A DNA stretch of 21,485 bases, taken from assembly GCA_945863085.1 (NCBI GenBank), contig CAMBCD010000009.1, forward strand, positions 1 to 21,485, given 5' to 3'. The translations under genes were made by a program, and so were the position numbers. Positions 14,530-21,485 of the stretch are shown piece by piece. This stretch comes from Bordetella parapertussis (GTDB lineage Bacteria; Pseudomonadota; Gammaproteobacteria; Burkholderiales; SG8-41). The notes beneath the pieces are model-generated. The model was given only the letters and a program-made list of their open reading frames with translations. It was not told where the DNA came from and made no database searches. Each line of letters opens with the position of its first letter. The first letter of the stretch is position 1.

Positions 14530-15737
14530 CGGCTGTTCCGCCTTCCCTGACAGTCGTGCTGGTTGCCGCGACGCTGTCCCAGGTGGCGTCGGCCATGGGC
14601 ATCGCGATTTTTCCGGTGATCGCGCCGCAACTGGCCCTGATGCTTGGCGTCGATGCCTCGGTTGTGGGTTACCAGATCAGCCTGCTCTTCGGCGCCGCGC
14701 TGCTGGCATCAAGCGTGGTCGGTACCATCGTGCTGCGCTGGGGTGCCTGCCGCTCGATGCAGTGGGCGTGCTGGCTCGCCGCTGCCGGCATGGTCTTCGC
14801 GCTGACCGGGCAGCTGTGGCTGATGCCGCTTGCAGCCGCCTTCATCGGCGCGAGCAATGCACTGGCGGCGGCTGGCGCCGCACACCTGCTGTTCCGTTTT
14901 GGCGCACCGCAGAACCGCAACCTTGTCTATTCGATCAAGCAGGCGGGCGTGCCCCTGGGCTGGGCGATGATTGCGCTGGCCGCGCCGTTGCTGACGGTGA
15001 CCTTCGGCTGGCGTTCGTCGATGCTGCTCGTGCTGGCATATTCCACGGCCTGCGCGCTGTGGCTGGGCCGGTTCCGCGAGCACTGGGATGATGACCGCGA
15101 TCCTGGCGCGGCGGCGAAGACCGGTGCTTTTACCGGCATGCAGGTGTTGTGGCGTTATCCGACCCTGCGTTATCTGTCCATCGCTGCTTTTTTCTTTTCG
15201 TTCGTGCAACTGTGCCTGGGATCGTTCACGGTCAACCTTCTGGTGCAGGAAGCCGGCTACAGCCTCGTTGCCGCCGGCGTGATGCTGTCGCTGGTGCAGA
15301 TCTCGGGCATGTGCGGGCGCATGGTTTTCGGCTGGGTGGCGGATCACGTGGGCAATGCGGTCGCCGTGCTGCTGTTCACCAACCTGACCGCCGGTCTGTG
15401 CTGCGCGCTGGTCCTGTTGTTGCCGTCAGGCTGGCCAGTCGCGGTGCTGGCGGTGTTCTACTCGATATTCGGGCTGGTGGCGTATGGCTGGAACGGCATC
15501 ATGCATGCGCAGATTGCTCGGTTCAGTCCGCAGGGCATGGTCAGCGTCGTCACCGGCGGCATGATGATGTGGGTTTTTGCCGGCATCCTCGCAGGCCCCT
15601 CGCTGTTCGCGACCGCCTACCAGTTCACGGGCAGTTACGTGGCCACCTATGGCGGTGTTGCGCTGGTCGCGCTGACGGGCGTGGCCGTGGTGCTGGCTGC
15701 CTGGCGTTCGGTGGCGGAAGCGCGGGTGATGGCGTGA
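14526..15737 (+). CDS. MFS transporter, paralogue 2 of 3
   Basis: The product is about 403 residues with the same 12-helix pattern and motifs as its neighbours: IAPQLALMLGVD near 32-43, YSIKQAGVP (135-143), a charged central loop REHWDDDRD, and YGWNG in the second half. I chose the GTG at 14526 because it overlaps the preceding stop (GTGA) and gives an N-terminus that aligns with the other two paralogues; no ATG is near. The arrangement implies translation by re-initiation after the first MFS gene. Its own stop overlaps the third MFS gene in the same way. Conserved helices with divergent loops suggest an old duplication rather than a recent copy. Confidence 0.87.
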   Translation: MTAVPPSLTVVLVAATLSQVASAMGIAIFPVIAPQLALMLGVDASVVGYQISLLFGAALLASSVVGTIVLRWGACRSMQWACWLAAAGMVFALTGQLWLMPLAAAFIGASNALAAAGAAHLLFRFGAPQNRNLVYSIKQAGVPLGWAMIALAAPLLTVTFGWRSSMLLVLAYSTACALWLGRFREHWDDDRDPGAAAKTGAFTGMQVLWRYPTLRYLSIAAFFFSFVQLCLGSFTVNLLVQEAGYSLVAAGVMLSLVQISGMCGRMVFGWVADHVGNAVAVLLFTNLTAGLCCALVLLLPSGWPVAVLAVFYSIFGLVAYGWNGIMHAQIARFSPQGMVSVVTGGMMMWVFAGILAGPSLFATAYQFTGSYVATYGGVALVALTGVAVVLAAWRSVAEARVMA

Positions 15738-16933
15738 GCGGGGTCAATCCGGTGGTTGCGGTGGTCGCGGCCACGACGGCGGCGCAAGTGGCCGGCGCGA
15801 TGGGTGCGGCAGTGTTTCCGGTGATCGCCCCGGAGCTTGCGCGCACGCTCGGCGTGGAGGTGTCGCTGATCGGTTACCAGATGAGCCTGATTTATGGCGC
15901 GGCGCTGCTCGGTTCGATGCTGTTTACCTGGATGGTTGCGCGTTACGGCGGCTGTCGCACCACGCAGATCGGCATGGCCTGCTGCGTGGTGGCGATGGCC
16001 GTCGGGTTTCATTCCAGCATCGCCGCGCTGGTGGTGACTTCGGTGTTCATCGGCATTGCGATGAGCATCAATTTGCCGGCGGCGGCGCACCTGCTGTTCC
16101 GTTTCAGTCCGCCGCAGCACCGCAATTTCATTTTTTCACTGAAACAGACGGGTGTGCCGCTGGCCTGGGCGCTGATGGCGCTGCTTGCGCCGGCGATCAC
16201 GCTGACCTGGGGCTGGCGCTGGGCTTTGGCCCTGGTGCTGGCGTCGGCGCTGGCGACAATGCTGGCGATGCAGCCGCTGCGCAGCCGCTGGGACGATGAC
16301 CGGCGCTCCGATCTGCCGGTGCGGGCGCGGGTGTTTGAAGGGGTGCGGCTGGTGTGGCGGCTGCCCGCATTGCGCTGGCTGGGTGTCGCAGCATTCGGCA
16401 TGGCCTTTGTCCAGCTCTGTGTCAGCACGTTCACGGTGATCATGCTGGTCGAGGAGGCGGAATACACGCTGATCGAGGCCGGGTTGATGCTGTCGGTGGC
16501 GCAGATTTTCGGCGTGCTCGGCCGTATCGCCTGGGGCTGGCTGGCCGACCGCAGTGGTGACAGCCTGCGCGTGCTGCAATGGCTGACCTGCGGCATGTTG
16601 CTGTGTTGTGCCGTCATCGCGTTTCTCCAGCCGGATTGGCCGGTGCCGCTGACTGCGCTGTTGTTCGCTGTGTTCGGAGCGACGGCCATCGGCTGGAACG
16701 GCCTGTATACCGCGGAAGTCGCGCGCCGCAGTCCGCCGGGGCAGGTCAGCATCGCGACCGGTGGCGCCATGGTGTGGAATTTCGGCGGCATCCTGGCGGG
16801 ACCCACGGCGTTCACCCTGGTCTACAAGGGGCTCGGCAGTTATGCCTGGACCTACGGCACGATGGCGGTGATGGTGGTGGTTATTTTCCTTGCGCTGCAT
16901 GCGGCGCGGCGCGCAGAACGCGGGGAGGCCTGA
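15734..16933 (+). CDS. MFS transporter, paralogue 3 of 3
   Basis: The product is about 399 residues and an MFS carrier like the two before it, with IAPELARTLGVE near 31-42, FSLKQTGVP (134-142), the central RSRWDDDRR loop and IGWNG in the C-terminal half. The GTG start at 15734 overlaps the stop of paralogue 2 by four bases, and the TGA stop overlaps the ATG of the first TSUP gene by one base (TGATG). All three carriers are complete with no frameshift, so each is likely functional. Whether they move different substrates, or substrate and product of the same pathway, cannot be told from sequence. Confidence 0.87.
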   Translation: MSGVNPVVAVVAATTAAQVAGAMGAAVFPVIAPELARTLGVEVSLIGYQMSLIYGAALLGSMLFTWMVARYGGCRTTQIGMACCVVAMAVGFHSSIAALVVTSVFIGIAMSINLPAAAHLLFRFSPPQHRNFIFSLKQTGVPLAWALMALLAPAITLTWGWRWALALVLASALATMLAMQPLRSRWDDDRRSDLPVRARVFEGVRLVWRLPALRWLGVAAFGMAFVQLCVSTFTVIMLVEEAEYTLIEAGLMLSVAQIFGVLGRIAWGWLADRSGDSLRVLQWLTCGMLLCCAVIAFLQPDWPVPLTALLFAVFGATAIGWNGLYTAEVARRSPPGQVSIATGGAMVWNFGGILAGPTAFTLVYKGLGSYAWTYGTMAVMVVVIFLALHAARRAERGEA

Positions 16934-17679
16934 TGGAGTCATTGAATGTTCTGCAGATGTTGTTTTGTGTGGCCGTGGTTACGCTGGCGTTTGCGGTACG
17001 CGGGGGAGCCGGATTCGGCGGCGGGGCGATCGCGGTGCCGATGCTGGCGCGGGTATTTCCCTTGCAGGTGACCGTGCCGGTGGTGACCGTGCTCAACATG
17101 TTGTCCTCGATCGGGCAGGGCATCACTGACTGGCGTCATATCGCCTGGCGCGAGCTCTGGCGCCTCGTGCCCGGCAGCCTGGTTGGCGTATTTCTCGGCC
17201 TCTACCTGCTGACACTGTTTGATCCGCAGCCGCTGGCGCGGGCGCTCGGCGTGTTTGTCGTGCTGTATGCGCTGTACGTGATGGTTTTTGCCGGACGTAC
17301 ACCAGAGATACCGCAGCGCTGGATGTTGCCGGTGGCGGCGGTGACGAGTATCGCCGCAGGCACCATCGGGTCGTTGTTCGGTGGTGCGGCGGGGCCGGTA
17401 TACGTGATTTACCTGAATTCAGCGCGCCTTGCCAGGGACGCCTTTCGCGTGACCATCACCACCGTGATGCTGATCCAGGGACTGACCCGTATCGCCGGAT
17501 ATGCTGCGCTGGGCTTTTATGACGGGCATGTGCTGTTGTTGCTGGCGGCGGCGCTGCCGATGGTGGTCATCGGTTCATGGCTGGGCGCACGCGTGGTGCG
17601 CCGTTTCGACCCGGTAGCGTTCAACCGTGCAGTGGGTGTGGTTCTGCTGGTCAGCGGCGCGGCGCTGGTGTTCAAGTAA
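16933..17679 (+). CDS. TSUP (TauE/SafE) family permease, copy 1
   Basis: The product is about 248 residues with roughly eight hydrophobic segments and the two internal repeats of TauE/SafE proteins. The family hallmark is VRGGAGFGGGAIAVPML near 15-33, partly echoed in the second half by GSLFGGAAGPVYVIYL. Members export sulfite, sulfoacetate or related anions, though the family is wider than sulfur compounds. The start is coupled to the stop of the third MFS gene (TGATG). A second TSUP gene follows after 16 bases. Next to a thiol dioxygenase and a sulfonate-type ABC importer, export of an oxidised sulfur product is a reasonable but unproven role. Confidence 0.87.
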   Translation: MESLNVLQMLFCVAVVTLAFAVRGGAGFGGGAIAVPMLARVFPLQVTVPVVTVLNMLSSIGQGITDWRHIAWRELWRLVPGSLVGVFLGLYLLTLFDPQPLARALGVFVVLYALYVMVFAGRTPEIPQRWMLPVAAVTSIAAGTIGSLFGGAAGPVYVIYLNSARLARDAFRVTITTVMLIQGLTRIAGYAALGFYDGHVLLLLAAALPMVVIGSWLGARVVRRFDPVAFNRAVGVVLLVSGAALVFK

Positions 17680-17695
17680 GGTGCTCAAATAAGCG

Positions 17696-18439
17696 ATGCT
17701 TGATCTGAGCGTATTCCAGCTGGCGTGGATCGTGGCGGTTTTTTTCCTCGCCTTTGTCGTGCGTGGCATGTCGGGCTTCGGCGCCGGCATGATCGCCGTG
17801 CCGCTGCTGGCCTTCGTGATCCCGCTGCAGCTCGCTGTCCCCTTGTGCAGCCTGCTGGTGTTCGTCTTGTTCGTGATCCTGGTCATCCGCGACCGGCGCG
17901 AGGTGGTGTGGTCCGAGCTGCGCCTGCTGGTGCCGCCGACCATCATCGGCGCCCTTGTCGGGTTGTGGCTCTTCGCCAGTCTCGACAACCGCATGCTGGT
18001 GCTGATGCTCGGCTCGTTCCTGGTGTGTTATGCCTGTTACATGCTGGCGGTCAGCGCACTTGGTTTGCCGCAGTTGCGCTGTTCACAGCGTTGGGCGATG
18101 CCGGTGGGTTTTTTCGGCAGTTTTTTTGACACCCTGTTCGGCGGTGGTGGCGGCACACTCGTGGTTATTTACATCAACGCCCGGGGCATCGGACGTGCCG
18201 GCTTTCGCGCGACGGTGGCGGCCCTGTGGTTTACCGAAATGATTGCCCGCATTGGCGGCTACGCCTGGGCCGGGTTTTACGATGCGAAGACGCTGCTGCT
18301 GTTTGTCGCGCTGCTGCCGCTGATGTGGGCGGGGACCGTGGTCGGTGAACGCCTCGGCAACCGGGTGAATGCCGAGACGTTCTCGAAAATTCTGGCGGTG
18401 ATGCTGCTGGCCAGTGGGATCAGTCTGCTGGCGAAATGA
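17696..18439 (+). CDS. TSUP (TauE/SafE) family permease, copy 2
   Basis: The product is 247 residues and a paralogue of the preceding gene, with VRGMSGFGAGMIAVPLL in the first helix pair and DTLFGGGGGTLVVIYIN in the second repeat. Both copies share the order of features RLARDAFRVT/GIGRAGFRAT and a GYA motif with a following FYD, showing they arose by duplication. About eight membrane helices are expected. TAAGGTG before the start may serve as ribosome site. It ends the transporter operon; 20 bases after the stop begins a 36-base tandem repeat. Function as in copy 1; two copies may differ in substrate, or could associate, but this is speculation. Confidence 0.87.
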   Translation: MLDLSVFQLAWIVAVFFLAFVVRGMSGFGAGMIAVPLLAFVIPLQLAVPLCSLLVFVLFVILVIRDRREVVWSELRLLVPPTIIGALVGLWLFASLDNRMLVLMLGSFLVCYACYMLAVSALGLPQLRCSQRWAMPVGFFGSFFDTLFGGGGGTLVVIYINARGIGRAGFRATVAALWFTEMIARIGGYAWAGFYDAKTLLLFVALLPLMWAGTVVGERLGNRVNAETFSKILAVMLLASGISLLAK

Positions 18440-18459
18440 TGCGGAAGATGGTTTGGCTT

Positions 18460-18620
18460 AAAAGTACTCTGCGCGGCAGAAGGGGGACTCGCGCAAAAGT
18501 GCTTTGCGCTGGCAGAAGGGGGACTCGCGCAAAAATGCTCTGCGCTGGCAGAAGGGGGACTCGCGTAAAAATGCTCTGCGCTGGCAGAAGGAGAACTCGC
18601 GCAAAAATGCTCTGCGCTGG
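18460..18620. repeat. 36-base tandem repeat, about 4.5 units
   Basis: Head-to-tail units start at 18460 (35 bases, one deletion), 18495, 18531 and 18567, with a half unit at 18603-18620. Units 2-4 differ at only a few positions. Each contains GCGCA, nine bases and TGCGC, a small stem-loop, and on the minus strand a TTTTT run. There are no spacers, so this is not a CRISPR. It lies between the ends of the transporter operon and the small membrane-protein gene, so it could be in the 3' end of either transcript. The unit length is a multiple of three and frames on both strands stay open, but I see no reason to call it coding. Confidence 0.95.
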
Positions 18621-18634
18621 ATTTGTTAGCGCAG
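18612..18634 (-). terminator. Probable terminator of the 46-residue protein gene
   Basis: On the minus strand CTGCGCT pairs with AGCGCAG across a nine-base loop (7 base pairs), followed after AGCA by TTTTT. The stem overlaps the stop codon of the small gene. The right half of the stem and the T-run belong to the first (partial) repeat unit, so the neighbouring tandem array repeats parts of this terminator. The four bases between stem and T-run make it imperfect. Confidence 0.5.
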
Positions 18635-18766
18635 GAAAATGACGACGGGAAAAACAGCGATGGCCATGACCAGGACCAGCCATTCGAGCCGGTTGCGCTT
18701 CAGCCAGCCCGTAAAATGCAGAATCAATACGATGGCTGCAATGACATAAAACGCATAAAAAGCCAT
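18626..18766 (-). CDS. Small membrane protein, 46 residues
   Basis: A short gene with good support despite its length. AGGGG stands eight bases before the ATG. The product has a hydrophobic N-terminal segment (YAFYVIAAIVLILHFTG, 4-20), a short charged turn WLKRNRLEW (21-29), and a second hydrophobic segment (VLVMAIAVFPVVIFL, 31-45), ending in Arg. This predicts a two-helix inner-membrane hairpin with the positive turn in the cytoplasm. I do not recognise a family. It is followed by a likely terminator and converges on the transporter operon. It could assist a neighbouring membrane transporter, but nothing in the sequence shows that. Confidence 0.6.
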   Translation of the reverse strand: MAFYAFYVIAAIVLILHFTGWLKRNRLEWLVLVMAIAVFPVVIFLR

Positions 18767-19212
18767 TTCGAATTCCCCTGTAAATTTTGGCTTGGAGAAT
18801 AACCGAATTCAGCAACAGTCGCCATTGGTGGCTGTGATCGGCGTGACGCGTTGCTGTTGTCGGCACGTGCGTGCGGCCGGTAATTTGTCACGGTTTTTCC
18901 GTGGCCGCAGCTTTGCCGTTGCGGATACGCTGCCGCGGCACGGAGGCCCCGTCAGGCAATGCACTGCATGAGCGCTGGGGTGAGAGTTGGCAGAGTTGGC
19001 ATCAACTTCTTAAGTATCTGTTTTTAATGACTATTAACTGCCTGTGCGGGGTGTATGCGCCGAATCTGCGCCGGGGCATAGTTCCTTCCTGCCAGATGTT
19101 TGTGCCGGAGTGTTCATCATGAATCGCATGAAGTATTGCCAACATGCTGATTGCCCGCGCAAAATGACCGGCCCCATGCGGGCAGTGCAGCCGCAGCCTT
19201 GCGGAGGTTCCA
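18767..19212. other. Intergenic leader before the parA-like gene
   Basis: About 446 bases without a convincing gene. It holds a small perfect hairpin CACGG-TTTTT-CCGTG near 18890, a tandem pair of GAGTTGGCA (18984-18992 and 18993-19001), and an AT-rich patch at 19005-19040 that is the likeliest promoter zone, although no -35/-10 pair is close to consensus. A 62-codon frame from 19119 has a fair ribosome site but runs 94 bases into parA in another frame; I do not accept it as a gene. Confidence 0.5.
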
Positions 19213-20124
19213 GTGGCGCGTATCGCTGTATTCAATCAGAAGGGCGGCGTCGGCAAAACGACGACGACGCTGAACCTCGCCGGCCTGCTGGCGCGGCGTG
19301 GTGTTGATCCACTGGTGATTGATCTGGACCCGCAGGCCCATCTCTCCAGTGTCTGCGGTGTCGCGGTGCCGCGCGCCGAAGCCAGTATTTATGGCCTTTA
19401 TGCGCACGGCACGCCATTGGCTTCACTGACCTGCGGCACGCGCAATGGCTGGAAACTGGTGCCTTCACATATCGAGTTGTCAAAAGTCGACAGCCAGTTC
19501 GGCAAGGGGCCTGCAGTGCTCGGCCGGCTGGCGGCTGCACTGGACCGCGAACCTGCGGAGCGTCCGGTGCTGATGGATGCCTGCCCGATGCTGGGCGTGT
19601 TGTCACTGGGCAGCGTGTTTGCCGCCGACGGCGTGATCATCCCGATATCGACGGACTACCTGGCGATGAAGGGTGCCGTACAGATGGAACGCACGCTGAA
19701 AGCGCTGGAGCAGGTGTTGAAGCGGCGTGTGCCGCGGCGTTACCTGATCACCCGTTATGACCCGAGGCGCCGCATGTCGGCGGATATCGAGCGCCAGTTG
19801 CGGGCACGTTACGGCGATGAAGTCTGTGCCACGCGTATTGCCGAGAACGTCAGCATCGCCGAGAGTCCGGCGTCCAGCCAGGATGTGTTCGAGCACGCAC
19901 CGGCGAGCCGCGGTGCGCGCGATTACACCGCGCTGCTGGATGAATTGATGGCGACCGGTTTTATCCGTCTTGCCGGGCGTGAGGCGAAACCCGGAGCGCG
20001 GACGCCGCCGCCTGGCGCGCGGACTGCGTTAACTGCGGCGCTGACTGTGAAGCAGGAGACGACGGTGCAGCGAGGCGTGGCCGCCAGCCTGAAACTGGTG
20101 CAGACGCGGCGCGCCGGTACTTAG
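19213..20124 (+). CDS. Orphan ParA/MinD-type P-loop ATPase
   Basis: The product is 303 residues. The deviant Walker A KGGVGKTT (10-17) carries the signature lysine of ParA ATPases, and A-prime is DLDPQAH (37-43). At the Walker B-like site it has DACPMLG (122-128) instead of the usual DxPP pattern, with the Asp retained. YDPRRRMS (about 184-191) matches the ParA C-terminal region. The last 45 or so residues are Ala/Thr/Pro-rich and basic, beyond the usual ~255-residue core, and may be a DNA- or partner-binding tail. No parB, parS-like cluster or plasmid replication gene is in the window. ParA-type ATPases position DNA, chemoreceptors, carboxysomes or other cargo; the cargo here is unknown. GTG is chosen because GGAGG lies five bases before it. 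Confidence 0.88.
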   Translation: MARIAVFNQKGGVGKTTTTLNLAGLLARRGVDPLVIDLDPQAHLSSVCGVAVPRAEASIYGLYAHGTPLASLTCGTRNGWKLVPSHIELSKVDSQFGKGPAVLGRLAAALDREPAERPVLMDACPMLGVLSLGSVFAADGVIIPISTDYLAMKGAVQMERTLKALEQVLKRRVPRRYLITRYDPRRRMSADIERQLRARYGDEVCATRIAENVSIAESPASSQDVFEHAPASRGARDYTALLDELMATGFIRLAGREAKPGARTPPPGARTALTAALTVKQETTVQRGVAASLKLVQTRRAGT

Positions 20125-20136
20125 TCAGCTGTAATT

Positions 20137-20151
20137 GCCGGCCCGACCGGC
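20137..20151. terminator. Short hairpin between convergent genes
   Basis: GCCGG and CCGGC form a five-pair stem with a CCCGA loop, 12 bases after the parA-like stop and touching the stop codon of the convergent small gene. No T-run follows on either strand. It may be a weak bidirectional terminator. Confidence 0.3.
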
Positions 20152-20381
20152 TAGCGCGGTTCTTCCTGTTTGCTGATCAGCGAGATCATGCTTTCCAGAT
20201 CGACGCCGTCGCCGCGGCTGTCCGGGGTCAGGGTGTTGCAGTCGAGGATTTCGCAATGCTGGTAGATCTGGCGGATCCGGGTTTCGGCCTCTTCCCGGTC
20301 GCGCGCCTGCACCACCAGGTTTTCCACTACCATGCCGCCGCGCGTCCTGATCCTGAATCCGAATTTCGTCATGTCAGCCAT
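20151..20381 (-). CDS. Small cytoplasmic protein of unknown function, 76 residues
   Basis: The product is a 76-residue soluble protein. MTKFGFRIRTRGGMVVENLVVQA reads as two short strands with a turn, and REEAETRIRQIYQHCEILDC as a helix followed by a strand with two cysteines (Cys43, Cys48); the C-terminus is acidic then helical. The general pattern (strand, strand, helix, strand) resembles small ferredoxin-like or ACT-like folds, which is only a suggestion. AGGAG stands seven bases before the ATG, supporting this start over the Met at residue 4. It lies 33 bases after the carbonic anhydrase-like gene and is probably the last gene of that transcript. I do not recognise a named family. Confidence 0.7.
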   Translation of the reverse strand: MADMTKFGFRIRTRGGMVVENLVVQARDREEAETRIRQIYQHCEILDCNTLTPDSRGDGVDLESMISLISKQEEPR

Positions 20382-20414
20382 GTACGCACTCCTGTTGCTT
20401 AATTTTCAGGATGT

Positions 20415-20939
20415 TCAGGATTCATCGGGTTTCAGTTCACTGCGGTAGCGCTTGAAGTTTTGCACGTAATGGTCGGCGATGCGATTGATGTTCTGGATCT
20501 GCTCCGGGGACAACTGGCGCACCACCTTGCCCGGTGCGCCCAGCACCAGGGATCCGTCGGGAATTTCCTTGCCTTCGCCGACGAAGGCTCCGGCGCCGAT
20601 CAGGCAGTTTTTGCCGATTTTCGCGCCGTTGAGGATCACCGCGTTGATGCCGACGAGGCTGCCTTCGCCGATGGTGCAGCCGTGCAGCATGGCCATGTGG
20701 CCGACACTGACGTTTTTCCCGAGCGTCAGCGGAAAGCCGGGGTCGGCATGCAGCACCGAGCCGTCCTGCACCTGGGAATTTTCGCCGATGGTCAGCGTTT
20801 CGTTGTCGGCGCGCAGCACGCAGTTCCACCAGATGCTGGCGTTGTTTTCAAGGACCACGCTGCCGATGACGATGGCGTTGGGTGCGATCCAGTAATCACC
20901 CTTGCAGACGACCTTGCGTTCCCCGAGGCTGTATTTCAT
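20415..20939 (-). CDS. Gamma carbonic anhydrase-family protein (left-handed beta-helix, YrdA-like)
   Basis: The product is 174 residues made mostly of hexapeptide repeats (for example [24 protein letters not shown]), forming a left-handed beta-helix that trimerises. The three zinc-binding histidines of the family are present: His64 (VLHADPG), His81 (SVGHMAMLH) and His86. The acidic loop of archaeal Cam that carries its proton-shuttle Glu is not obvious, so carbonic anhydrase activity is uncertain. Proteins such as YrdA and PaaY show this pattern, and PaaY also has thioesterase activity. A C-terminal helix (about 143-168) follows the helix domain. It sits 21 bases after the gamma-glutamyltransferase gene, in the same direction. 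Confidence 0.92.
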   Translation of the reverse strand: MKYSLGERKVVCKGDYWIAPNAIVIGSVVLENNASIWWNCVLRADNETLTIGENSQVQDGSVLHADPGFPLTLGKNVSVGHMAMLHGCTIGEGSLVGINAVILNGAKIGKNCLIGAGAFVGEGKEIPDGSLVLGAPGKVVRQLSPEQIQNINRIADHYVQNFKRYRSELKPDES

Positions 20940-20960
20940 GGGTTTCTCCCGGCCGGACGG

Positions 20961-21485
20961 CTAGTAGCCGACGGCCTGGCCGTCAGTGCGGCGTTCGGAG
21001 GCGGCAAAATAACCGTCCTCCATTTTGTAGATCAGCTGGGCGCGGCCGAAATCGGTGGACCAGCGGTCAGCCTGCGGCATGTCGTGACCGCGTCCCCGCA
21101 GATCGGCGATGGTGTCTGCAGATACGCCGTGTTCAATGCCGACCTTGAGGCCGGTGTCGATGCGCCAGCGCGGCGCATCGGCGGCCGCCTGCGGATTCTG
21201 ACCGTAGTCGACCATGCGCGAGACCACCTGCATGTGGCCCTGGGCCTGCATTGAACCGCCCATCACGCCGAAGCTCATCAGCGGCTTGCCGTTTTTGGTG
21301 AGGAATCCCGGGATGATGGTCTGGAACGGGCGTTTGCGCGGGGCGACGATGTTGGCATGGCCGGGTTTCAGGCTGAAACCATAACCGCGATTCTGCAGGC
21401 TGATGCCGGTTCCCGGAACCACGACGCCGGAGCCGAAGCCGGCGAAGTTGGACTGGATGTACGACACCATCATGCCCGACTCGTC
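20961..21485 (-). CDS. Gamma-glutamyltransferase family protein, C-terminal part (cut by window edge)
   Basis: The visible part is the last 174 or so residues; the frame remains open to the right end (DESGMMVSYIQSNFAGFGSG), so the N-terminal part and the catalytic Thr lie outside. SGMMVSYIQSNFAGFGSGVV matches the small-subunit region after the autocleavage Thr. MGGSMQAQGHMQ is the glycine-rich substrate/oxyanion segment in the form found in the bacterial YwrD-like branch of this Ntn-hydrolase family. APRKRPFQTIIPG and APRWRIDTG are also typical. It probably processes gamma-glutamyl compounds such as glutathione, or acylases related to cephalosporin acylase; the exact substrate is unknown. It seems to be upstream in one transcript with the gamma carbonic anhydrase and the small protein. 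Confidence 0.88.
   Translation of the reverse strand, partial: DESGMMVSYIQSNFAGFGSGVVVPGTGISLQNRGYGFSLKPGHANIVAPRKRPFQTIIPGFLTKNGKPLMSFGVMGGSMQAQGHMQVVSRMVDYGQNPQAAADAPRWRIDTGLKVGIEHGVSADTIADLRGRGHDMPQADRWSTDFGRAQLIYKMEDGYFAASERRTDGQAVGY

Noticed and set aside
14709..16942. Several long minus-strand frames opposite the MFS genes
   Set aside because: They mirror hydrophobic helix codons of the three MFS paralogues, and give His/Gln/Arg-rich translations typical of antisense frames.
18460..18620. CRISPR array (36-base unit, a common CRISPR repeat length)
   Set aside because: Units are directly adjacent with no spacers, and no cas gene is present.
18420..18866. 148-codon minus-strand frame through the tandem repeat
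   Set aside because: The 12-residue periodicity comes from the DNA repeat; there is no good ribosome site, and it overlaps the better supported 46-residue gene and the end of the second TSUP gene.
19119..19307. 62-codon frame with a fair ribosome site before parA
   Set aside because: It runs 94 bases into parA in a different frame and its second half is just shifted parA sequence; a short regulatory leader cannot be excluded.

Overview
The window is GC-rich DNA with tightly packed genes and many 1-4 base gene overlaps. The protein styles fit a betaproteobacterium of the Burkholderiales/Rhodocyclales type. These include an SsuABC/TauABC-like transporter, paired UbiX and UbiD, a FadR-type GntR regulator, TSUP exporters and a YrdA-like gamma carbonic anhydrase. 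The assignment is inferred from gene content; there is no rRNA or other marker gene.

Layout. (1) Bases 1-164: a possible insertion-sequence end and a GC-rich hairpin. (2) Bases 165-13077: thirteen minus-strand genes read right to left. They encode a GntR/FCD regulator, thiol (cysteine-type) dioxygenase, MDR dehydrogenase, AMP-forming acyl-CoA ligase, PaaI-like thioesterase, ABC permease, UbiX, UbiD, ABC ATPase, ABC substrate-binding protein, D-2-hydroxyacid dehydrogenase, glyoxalase-like protein and FAD-dependent dehydrogenase/reductase. Most junctions overlap or are under 60 bases. The main break is a 158-base gap filled by two inverted arrays of 7-base repeats. (3) Bases 13078-13338: divergent control region with a convincing promoter for the regulator, overlapping palindromes, and three CTTGTATCA copies. 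(4) Bases 13339-18439: a plus-strand operon made only of transporters, three tandem MFS paralogues and two tandem TauE/SafE (TSUP) paralogues. (5) Bases 18440-19212: a 36-base tandem repeat, a 46-residue membrane protein gene too short for usual gene calling, and a mostly empty leader. (6) Bases 19213-20124: an orphan ParA-type ATPase. (7) Bases 20151-21485 on the minus strand: a small conserved-looking protein, a gamma carbonic anhydrase and the C-terminal part of a gamma-glutamyltransferase cut by the window edge.

How it may work together. Regions 2-4 look like one catabolic island for an imported organic acid. A periplasmic binding protein and ABC transporter (or the MFS proteins) would take it up. 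The ligase would form a CoA thioester, prenylated-FMN-dependent UbiD would remove a carboxyl group, and several oxidoreductases would process the product. The thiol dioxygenase beside two TSUP exporters (a family known to export sulfite and sulfonates) and a taurine/sulfonate-type ABC transporter suggest the substrate may carry sulfur. That substrate is inference; the sequence does not identify it.
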